From a virus: a DNA stretch of 26,764 bases. The stretch's first letter is position 1. Every line of letters starts with the position of its first letter. The notes under the pieces were generated by a model. The model searched no databases. It saw only the letters and a list, made by a program, of their open reading frames with translations, and had not been told where the DNA came from. Location of the stretch: the IMG/VR virus record IMGVR_UViG_3300007508_000586, positions 1-26,764 of that record; one strand, 5' to 3'. The position numbers were made by a program, and so were the translations under genes. Positions 1 to 6,363 of the stretch are shown one piece after another.

Positions 1-1
1 T

Positions 2-1345
2 GAAGTAATCGGTAAAAGGTCATCTGGATTAGGAACAGGTAAAGACTTTGCATTTTCACCAACAAATAATCAAGCAAGTGGTGAAGTGGATATTACATTA
101 CCAGCAACAGAAATGGCACAAAAGTTTGATGGAGCGTATGCAGGATATCAACCAAAGCCCGCCTGGGAGAGCGTAATCGTTTGTATGAAACCTATTGAAA
201 AAGGTGGATATGTAGAACAGGCAAAAGATAATGGCAAAGGGGTAACGTGGCTTGACGATGCTCGTATTCCATTTGCCGGTACGAGTGATGTAGAACAATA
301 TGAAAGTGATAGAAAAGGATTTACAGAAAGAAGTTCTATAGAAGAAGGTTCAGTATATGCTAAAGAATATGGTGGAACATATAATTATGGATTTAAGAAA
401 CCTGTTAGTGAAGATGAAGAACATTATATGAAAGCTAAGGGAGATAAAGAAAATTATTCAGAAGAACGAGGGTGGGATAAATGGGGACTTAGTGAAGATT
501 ATGAAAAATATAAAAAGGATAATGTAGGTAGTCAGAAAAACTTTGATACAGAACCCGAAGGATTATCAAGGGGAAATCAACCATCGAGAAAGAAAAGTGA
601 TACCTATGAACGAGTTTCAGCATTTGGAGATACAGAACAATCAGAAACCAAAGATGGTAGAAATCTATGGGGAAAGAAAGCTACTAAAAAAGTTAAAATA
701 ACAAAACGACAACCACGTACAGACCACAATGTATTTAAACAAAGTGGATTCAAAAGTGAAGAAAATGATACGGCAGAAGCATCACCAATGGGAAGATTTG
801 CAGCAAATTTACTTGTGTCAGACCGGATACTTGATGAAGGTAAAAAAAGAAAATCAAGCGGTGGTAGAGGAGAAAAGACTATAAAGGCAAATCGTATATT
901 GTATAGTGGTGGATGGGATGATGAGTTTGTTCCAGATAGTTTAGGTGGATATGGTGATGAAGGAGATTTCAGTAGATATTTCAGTTTAGATGAATGGTGG
1001 AAACGATACTTTAATGAGTTACCAGAAGAAGTCCAAAAGACATTTCCTTTTCTTATAGTCCCGAAGGCGTCAAAACGGGAAAAGAACGATGGTATTAAAG
1101 ATGGTAAAAACATTCATCCTACTTGCAAACCATTAACCTTGTTTTCGTATTTGTTAGTTTTAGGAAGTAGAAAAGGTGATGTAGTATTAGACCCATTTGC
1201 AGGAAGTGGAACAACAGGAATCGCAGCCGTAATGGGTGAAAGAAATTACATTATGATAGAACGAGAAAAAGAGTATTTTGATATAATGGAGGCAAGAATT
1301 AAAAAGGCAGAAGCACCCATGAAAAGGTGGGAAAAGTTTATTTGA
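2..1345 (+). CDS. DNA methyltransferase, N4-cytosine/N6-adenine type, 5'-truncated by window edge
   Basis: The reading frame is open from base 2, so the gene starts upstream; the GTG at 86 is only an internal codon. The visible part has three landmarks of phage DNA methylases: a KPAWESVIV stretch near 155-181, a PKASKREK stretch near 1060-1083, and near the C-terminus LDPFAGSGTTG (about 1186-1218), the AdoMet-binding FxGxG motif. The catalytic (D/N)PPY motif should precede the visible part, giving the catalytic-motif-first order of beta-class amino-methylases. Between them lies a long hydrophilic Glu/Lys/Tyr/Gly-rich stretch (about 300-860), probably the target-recognition region. The likely role is AdoMet-dependent methylation of phage DNA, either as protection or as a regulatory mark. 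Whether it methylates N4-cytosine or N6-adenine cannot be decided without the missing N-terminus. The helicase gene follows 10 bp downstream. Confidence 0.85.
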   Translation, partial: EVIGKRSSGLGTGKDFAFSPTNNQASGEVDITLPATEMAQKFDGAYAGYQPKPAWESVIVCMKPIEKGGYVEQAKDNGKGVTWLDDARIPFAGTSDVEQYESDRKGFTERSSIEEGSVYAKEYGGTYNYGFKKPVSEDEEHYMKAKGDKENYSEERGWDKWGLSEDYEKYKKDNVGSQKNFDTEPEGLSRGNQPSRKKSDTYERVSAFGDTEQSETKDGRNLWGKKATKKVKITKRQPRTDHNVFKQSGFKSEENDTAEASPMGRFAANLLVSDRILDEGKKRKSSGGRGEKTIKANRILYSGGWDDEFVPDSLGGYGDEGDFSRYFSLDEWWKRYFNELPEEVQKTFPFLIVPKASKREKNDGIKDGKNIHPTCKPLTLFSYLLVLGSRKGDVVLDPFAGSGTTGIAAVMGERNYIMIEREKEYFDIMEARIKKAEAPMKRWEKFI

Positions 1346-1355
1346 TGGTGATACT

Positions 1356-2723
1356 GTGAGTGATAAATTAACATCTTTTGGTATAACATTTCAATCTAAA
1401 ATTGTTGCAGCATTATTAACAGATATAAAATTTTTGCAAACAATTGGTGATATTCTTAATGCTGATATGTTTGATTCTGATTCTAATAAATGGTTAGTAA
1501 AAAATATTAGAGAATACTATTATGAGTATAAGAAATTACCCACTTTAGAAGTATTAAAATATAAAATAGATGAGATAGAAAATGATATTCTTAAAGCGGG
1601 CGTAGTTGATAAATTGCGGGATGTATGGAAAAATATAGATGCTACAGATTTGGAATTTGTTCAAAAACAAACGTTAGATTTTTGTAAAAATCAAACATTA
1701 AAAAATGCTATTCTTGAATCAGTTAACCTATTAGAAAATAAAAACTATGATGGAATAAAATCAATAATTGATACTGCAATGAAAGCCGGAACAACTAGAG
1801 ATTTAGGTCATGATTATATACCATCATTGGATTTAAGACTTGAAGAGTCTGCGAGAGAAACTATTAAAACTCCGTGGGATGTTGTAAATGAAATTATGGA
1901 TGGTGGATTAGGTGCTGGTGAACTTGGTGTGATTGTTGCTGCTAGTGGAATTGGAAAATCATGGACATTACAATCATTGGGGTCTAGTGTAATTAAATCA
2001 GGAAAGAATGTAGTTCATTATACTTTAGAATTAAATGAAAATTATGTTGGTTTACGATATGATTCTATTTTTAGTGGAATAACTACTGCTAATATAAAAT
2101 ATTATAAAGATGATGTAAGGAAGAAAATAACAGGTTTGGATGGAAAGTTGTTAATAAAATATTTTCCAACAAAATCAGCATCTGTACAAACTATTGGATC
2201 ACACTTAAAACAAATAGAATTGAGTGGTGTTAAAATTGATATGATGATAGTTGATTATGCAGATATATTAATGCCAACCGGATTTTTTAAGGAAAAGAGA
2301 CATGCGATTGGAAACATTTATGAAGATTTGAGAGGACTTGCGGGAGAAATGGAAATTCCGTGTTGGACCGCTAGCCAGGCCAACAGGAGCAGCTTGGAAG
2401 AAGATGTAATTGGAGCTGACAAGGTCGCAGAGGATTATAGTAAAGTTATGACTGCTGATTTTGTTATGAGTATGAGTAGAAAAGTAGAGGATAAGATCGC
2501 AAACACAGGAAGATTTCACGTGATTAAAAATAGGTTTGGAATAGATGGAATAACATATCCTGCAAAAATAAATACTAATATAGGATTAGTACAAATATAT
2601 GAGGGCAGCAGCAAGTTTGGTAAAGAAGCCCAAGATAAAATGAATAATAGTTCAGAATTTTTAAGAAAAGAATTGGCTAACAAATATAAGGATATGGAAA
2701 AAAAAGTTGATGGATTTGAATAA
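1356..2723 (+). CDS. Replicative DNA helicase, DnaB/T4 gp41-like
   Basis: This 455-aa protein matches the hexameric RecA-fold helicase that unwinds duplex DNA at the fork (T4 gp41 is 475 aa). An N-terminal helical domain covers residues 1-150. Then come Walker A ASGIGKS (about 196-202), Walker B MMIVDYAD (about 296-303) and the ASQANRS motif (about 339-345), which aligns with the nucleotide-sensing region of gp41 proteins. The C-terminal Lys/Glu-rich tail may contact primase or the loader. The start is GTG at 1356, 10 bp after the methylase stop, with no strong Shine-Dalgarno, which suggests coupling to the upstream gene. Bases 2367-2396, encoding the ASQANRSS region, are about 63% G+C with codons such as GCC, AAC, AGG and AGC that are rare in the rest of this gene. 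Some marine phage helicases carry the gp41-1 split intein in this motif; here it is uninterrupted. Confidence 0.93.
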   Translation: MSDKLTSFGITFQSKIVAALLTDIKFLQTIGDILNADMFDSDSNKWLVKNIREYYYEYKKLPTLEVLKYKIDEIENDILKAGVVDKLRDVWKNIDATDLEFVQKQTLDFCKNQTLKNAILESVNLLENKNYDGIKSIIDTAMKAGTTRDLGHDYIPSLDLRLEESARETIKTPWDVVNEIMDGGLGAGELGVIVAASGIGKSWTLQSLGSSVIKSGKNVVHYTLELNENYVGLRYDSIFSGITTANIKYYKDDVRKKITGLDGKLLIKYFPTKSASVQTIGSHLKQIELSGVKIDMMIVDYADILMPTGFFKEKRHAIGNIYEDLRGLAGEMEIPCWTASQANRSSLEEDVIGADKVAEDYSKVMTADFVMSMSRKVEDKIANTGRFHVIKNRFGIDGITYPAKINTNIGLVQIYEGSSKFGKEAQDKMNNSSEFLRKELANKYKDMEKKVDGFE

Positions 2724-2788
2724 AATTGATAATAAGTTTAGTATATATTATATTTATGATTGTGTCGCAAAGTAAAGGATTATAGTAT

Positions 2789-3883
2789 ATGGAAAAGTTT
2801 CAATTATCTGAAAATTTTATAAATAAATATAAAAGAAAAAAAGCACCTTTTGGTTTTAATGGTCTTGGTGAATTAGTTTATATGAGAACTTATTCAAGAA
2901 TCAAAGAAGATGGTAAAAACGAAAGGTGGTGGGAAACAGTTCGTAGGGTTGTAGAAGGCACTTATACAATGCAAAAAAGTTGGATTGACCAGCACCAATT
3001 AGGATGGAATCCTTGGCAGGCACAAAATTCTGCTCAAGAAATGTATGATAGAATGTTTTATATGAAATTCCTTCCACCTGGCCGTGGGTTATGGGCAATG
3101 GGAACTGCCATAACAGAAGAAAAGAATCTTTATGCTGCCCTTAATAATTGTGCATTCGTATCAACAAAAACAATTAAAGAAGATTACGCAAAACCATTTT
3201 GTTTTTTAATGGATGCATCAATGTTAGGTGTTGGAGTTGGTTTTGATACAAAGGGTGCTGGGGAAATTGTTATTAAAGGTGTAAATAAAGATAGAGGTGA
3301 AGAGGTATTTAAAATTCCAGATACACGAGAAGGTTGGGTAGAATCATTAAAATTATTATTAGAGAGTTATTTTCACGGAACTGCACCAGTATATTTTGAT
3401 TACACACAGATTAGACCTGCAGGTGCCCCAATAAAAGGATTTGGTGGCGTGTCAAGTGGTCACGAACCACTAAAAGAAATTCACGGAGAAATTAGAAAAG
3501 TATTAGAAAAGAATAGTGGAGAACCAATTACAACTACTACAATTGTTGATATAATGAACCTAATTGGTAAATGTGTTGTCGCTGGTAATGTTAGGAGATG
3601 TTTGCCTAAATGGTACGAAGTTCTTACTGAAGATGGTTTTAAGGAGATGGAAGAAATAACGAGAAATGATAAAGTTTTAACTATTGATGGATATAAGCAA
3701 GTTTTAAATACCTTTGATAGTGGGGAACAAAAAGTTCTTAAAATTAAAACATTAAATGGAACTGAATATGAAGCAACAGAAAAACATACTTTGTTAGTTT
3801 ATAACCAAGATAATGGCTTTGAATGGAAGATGGTAAAGGATATAGATAAAGATAAAGATTTTCTTGTAAAACAAAAAAAATAG
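2789..3883 (+). CDS. nrdJ: Class II ribonucleotide reductase, N-terminal half fused to N-intein segment
   Basis: Residues 1-270 match the N-terminal part of the monomeric adenosylcobalamin-dependent ribonucleotide triphosphate reductase (Lactobacillus leichmannii RTPR type). They include NNC with Cys121 (RTPR Cys119, one of the active-site redox pair), LPPGRGLWAMGT, the DTREGW motif and GKCVVAGNVRR. At Cys271 the sequence changes to an intein: CLPKWYEVLTEDGFK (block A, nucleophile Cys1), then TEKHTLLV (block B, TxxH). It stops at residue 364, giving a 94-residue N-intein. The rest of the enzyme is encoded from 4908. The role is reduction of ribonucleotides to deoxyribonucleotides for phage DNA synthesis, after joining to the second half. 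ATG at 2789 is preceded by AAAGGA. An accidental stop or sequencing error is unlikely, because both intein ends are intact and a separate gene fills the gap. Confidence 0.92.
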   Translation: MEKFQLSENFINKYKRKKAPFGFNGLGELVYMRTYSRIKEDGKNERWWETVRRVVEGTYTMQKSWIDQHQLGWNPWQAQNSAQEMYDRMFYMKFLPPGRGLWAMGTAITEEKNLYAALNNCAFVSTKTIKEDYAKPFCFLMDASMLGVGVGFDTKGAGEIVIKGVNKDRGEEVFKIPDTREGWVESLKLLLESYFHGTAPVYFDYTQIRPAGAPIKGFGGVSSGHEPLKEIHGEIRKVLEKNSGEPITTTTIVDIMNLIGKCVVAGNVRRCLPKWYEVLTEDGFKEMEEITRNDKVLTIDGYKQVLNTFDSGEQKVLKIKTLNGTEYEATEKHTLLVYNQDNGFEWKMVKDIDKDKDFLVKQKK

Positions 3884-5084
3884 TACCAGGAAACGTATGT
3901 TTTTTATCTTTTCTTATATTTATTATTGAATATAGGAGATAAAAAATGACACTTGAAATTGTAAAAATAAAATGTCGTATTTGTGAGAATGAATATGAAA
4001 CAAAAAAGAATAGAGATTATAGGATAAGACTTGAAAGTGGTTTATTTTATTGTAGTAAGAAATGTACGTGGAGTGATAAAGCAAAAAAAATGAGATATAA
4101 ACACCAATCTAAATTGATGAAGGAAAAATATGGATATGAAAATGCATTTCAATTTCCAGATTCTATTAAAAAAATACAAGAAAAGCGTAATGAAACTGAA
4201 ATAATGGAGAAGAAGATAGAAACTTTCCAAAGAAGATACGGTGTGAATAATGCACAACAAATTCCGGAAATTAAACATAAGACAATGAAAACTAATTTAG
4301 AAAAATACGGTGCTACAGCGTATGCGAATTCTGATGAGTATAAACAAATTAGAAAAGATTTTATAAATAAAGAATATGGCGTTGATTATTATACACAGAC
4401 AGATGAGTTTAAGAAGAAGGCTAAAGAAACAATTATTGAAAGGTACGGTAGAAAAGATTATTTCAAATTTGGAACTAAAGAATTTAGAGACAGAATGTTA
4501 GAATTGTATGGTGTAGAAAATGCAATGCATAATCCAGAGTTTGCAGAAAAGGCATTGAGTGGGTATCGTGGATATTATAACACTAATAAATTTTATATAA
4601 TGCCATCGGGAAAGAAAATTAAAATTCAAGGGTATGAAAATAAAACATTAGATAGGTTATTTGAATTAGGATTTAAAGAAAATGATATTTTATATAGAAA
4701 GAGAGATATGCCAGAAATATGGTATAATTATGATGGTAAAAAAAGACGATATTATCCAGATTTTTATATACCCAAAGATAATCTAATTGTTGAAACAAAA
4801 AGTACTTATACACTTGAATTTGACAAAGAAAAAAATAAGTTAAAATTTAACGCTGTGAAATCACTTGGATTTGATTTCAAATTAGACGTTTATTAGGAGA
4901 TAAAATTGTGAATGAATATGGAATAGAAGGTTTCAATTTAGAAGATTTTGAGCTTGTTACTATTATGGATATAGTTGATGATGGAAAAATTGAAAAAACA
5001 TGGGATATAGAAGTTGAAGATAAACATCATTTTTTTGTTAAAAATCCTGAAAATAGAGTAGATGAGATAATAGTATCACATAAT
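3599..5084 (+). mobile_element. Split intein with embedded homing endonuclease gene ('fractured gene' insertion)
   Basis: This composite element interrupts nrdJ between extein residues NVRR and TAEI. It comprises the N-intein (3599-3880, 94 aa beginning Cys), a free-standing endonuclease gene (3946-4896), and the C-intein (4908-5084, 59 aa ending VSHN), with Thr as the first C-extein residue. Block F (DIEVEDKHHFFV) and block G (VSHN|T) are visible in the C-part; blocks A and B in the N-part. Removing the element restores one continuous RTPR-like protein of 270 + 399 = 669 aa. Fractured genes with split inteins and a Vsr-like endonuclease were described from marine metagenomes (Dassa and colleagues, including the NrdJ-1 and gp41-1 inteins), so the architecture has precedent. 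That the halves splice in trans here is inferred. Confidence 0.88.
3946..4896 (+). CDS. Free-standing homing endonuclease, PD-(D/E)XK (Vsr-like) with zinc finger and YG repeats
   Basis: This 316-aa protein is encoded between the two nrdJ halves. Its N-terminus has a Cys4 finger (C10, C13, C36, C40). Residues about 60-205 hold six degenerate repeats, spaced roughly 22-35 residues apart, built around (K/R)YGxxN...PE(F/I), for example YGYENAFQFPDS and YGVENAMHNPEF; this repeat type is seen in phage homing endonucleases and probably reads DNA. The C-terminal 90 residues carry YYPDFYIP followed by IVETKST, the paired acidic and ExK residues of the PD-(D/E)XK/Vsr-related fold. The expected role is to cut nrdJ alleles lacking the insertion, so that repair copies the element in. 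AGGAGAT lies just before ATG 3946, so it is translated independently of the intein halves. Activity and target are not shown by the sequence. Confidence 0.85.
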   Translation: MTLEIVKIKCRICENEYETKKNRDYRIRLESGLFYCSKKCTWSDKAKKMRYKHQSKLMKEKYGYENAFQFPDSIKKIQEKRNETEIMEKKIETFQRRYGVNNAQQIPEIKHKTMKTNLEKYGATAYANSDEYKQIRKDFINKEYGVDYYTQTDEFKKKAKETIIERYGRKDYFKFGTKEFRDRMLELYGVENAMHNPEFAEKALSGYRGYYNTNKFYIMPSGKKIKIQGYENKTLDRLFELGFKENDILYRKRDMPEIWYNYDGKKRRYYPDFYIPKDNLIVETKSTYTLEFDKEKNKLKFNAVKSLGFDFKLDVY

Positions 5085-6284
5085 ACTGCGGAAATTGTAT
5101 TTGGTGATCCACATGATGAAGAATATTTAGATTTAAAAAATTATAAGGTAAATAAACACAGAGAAACATATGGTTGGACTTCCAATAATTCAATATACGC
5201 AGAACTTGGTATGGATTATACTGATGTATGTAAAAGGATAAATGATAATGGTGAACCAGGATTTGCTTGGTTAGAAAATATGAGAACATTTTCTCGTATG
5301 CAAAATGGTGGTGATGATAAAGACCATAGAGTTGCTGGTGGAAATCCTTGCCTGGAACAAAGTTTGGAAAGCTACGAGCTTTGTTGTCTTGTAGAAACAT
5401 TCCCAGACAATCATGATTCATTAGAAGATTATCAGAGAACACTAAAATATGCGTATTTATATGCCAAAACGGTAACACTTGGTAAAACACATTGGAGTGA
5501 AACCAATCGTGTTATGTTAAGAAATAGACGAATTGGTTGTTCAGTAAGTGGTGTTGCTCAATTCATTACAAAACACGGAATGGAAGAATTAAGAAAGTGG
5601 TTAGAGAGTGGATATGATACAATACAAGATTGGGATAAAGTTTATTCAGATTGGTTCGCGGTTCCAAAATCAATTAAGACCACAAGTGTAAAACCAAGTG
5701 GTACAGTTTCACTCTTAGTAGGAGCAACTCCAGGAATGCATTATCCTGAGTCAAGATTCTACATAAGACGAATGAGGTTGTCAAAACATTCAGAATTAAT
5801 AGAACCATTAAGAAAAGCAGGTTACAAATTAGAACCAGCCTTTGGTTCAGAAGATTCTACGATGGTGGTAGAGGTGCCAGTTGATGTAGGAGAGGGTATA
5901 AGGACAGCGGCTGAACTTTCGATTTGGGAACAATTCAGTTTAGCCGCATTCTTACAACGACATTGGGCAGATAACCAAGTTAGTTGTACAGCAACATTCA
6001 ATCCCGAAACAGAAGCTGAAGAATTACCATATGTGTTGAATTATTTTCAATATAGATTAAAAGGAATTTCTTTGTTACCAAGACATCCATTAGGAGCTTA
6101 CAAACAAATGCCATATGAAGCAATAGATGAAAAGTTATATAACAAGAAATTAAAAAAATTAAAAACACTTTCGTTTGGAGTAATTAAAAACGAAGAAGCA
6201 GAAGTCGACCTTTTTTGCAATAATGATTCATGTGAGATACCACCATTAAGTGGAGATAACGATGATCAAGAATATGGAAATTAA
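4908..6284 (+). CDS. nrdJ: Class II ribonucleotide reductase, C-intein segment fused to C-terminal half
   Basis: Residues 1-59 form a C-intein (DIEVEDKHHFFV, then VSHN at the end). Residue 60 (Thr) begins the C-extein, TAEIVFGDP. The catalytic motif NPCLEQ gives Cys148, matching the thiyl-radical Cys408 of RTPR, and Glu150 (Glu410). Cys159, eleven residues after Cys148, matches RTPR Cys419, the redox partner of Cys119. VKPSGT and the barrel strands follow. CNNDSC near the end (Cys437, Cys442) matches the C-terminal reductant pair with the same spacing as RTPR. All catalytic residues of a working class II enzyme are therefore present across the two halves. The start is GTG 4908 with AGGAGA 7 bp upstream; the nearby ATGs are out of frame. 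The enzyme needs adenosylcobalamin (family knowledge). Confidence 0.93.
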   Translation: MNEYGIEGFNLEDFELVTIMDIVDDGKIEKTWDIEVEDKHHFFVKNPENRVDEIIVSHNTAEIVFGDPHDEEYLDLKNYKVNKHRETYGWTSNNSIYAELGMDYTDVCKRINDNGEPGFAWLENMRTFSRMQNGGDDKDHRVAGGNPCLEQSLESYELCCLVETFPDNHDSLEDYQRTLKYAYLYAKTVTLGKTHWSETNRVMLRNRRIGCSVSGVAQFITKHGMEELRKWLESGYDTIQDWDKVYSDWFAVPKSIKTTSVKPSGTVSLLVGATPGMHYPESRFYIRRMRLSKHSELIEPLRKAGYKLEPAFGSEDSTMVVEVPVDVGEGIRTAAELSIWEQFSLAAFLQRHWADNQVSCTATFNPETEAEELPYVLNYFQYRLKGISLLPRHPLGAYKQMPYEAIDEKLYNKKLKKLKTLSFGVIKNEEAEVDLFCNNDSCEIPPLSGDNDDQEYGN

Positions 6285-6310
6285 GATTTCACATACCCGA
6301 ATAGGCAGTT

Positions 6311-6334
6311 GGCACACCTATGAAAAAATGTGCC
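6311..6334 (+). promoter_or_regulatory. Hairpin in the leader between nrdJ and the TonB receptor gene
   Basis: GGCACA (6311-6316) pairs with TGTGCC (6329-6334) across a 12-nt loop, followed by TTAATA rather than a clean T-run. It could be a weak terminator for the nrdJ unit or a structured 5' leader for the receptor gene, whose strong GAGGAG ribosome-binding site lies just downstream. I looked for cobalamin-riboswitch landmarks and did not recognise them in this 79-bp gap. Confidence 0.35.
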
Positions 6335-6363
6335 TTAATACAAACAAACAGAGGAGATTATAA

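Noticed and set aside
86-1345. Methyltransferase starting at GTG 86
   Set aside because: The frame is open back to the window edge, and the region before 86 reads as a continuous protein; the GTG is internal and the gene is 5'-truncated.
2818-2825. T4-type late promoter TATAAATA
   Set aside because: It lies inside the start of the nrdJ N-half coding sequence, with no gene start just downstream; such octamers are expected by chance in AT-rich DNA.
3598-5090. nrdJ broken by sequencing error, frameshift or pseudogenisation
   Set aside because: The N-half ends with intact intein blocks A and B, the C-half begins with intact blocks F and G, and a complete gene with its own ribosome-binding site lies between. 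All reductase catalytic residues are kept.
6285-6363. Cobalamin riboswitch upstream of the TonB receptor
   Set aside because: The gap is only 79 bp and I could not find the conserved B12-box-like elements; only a simple hairpin is visible.
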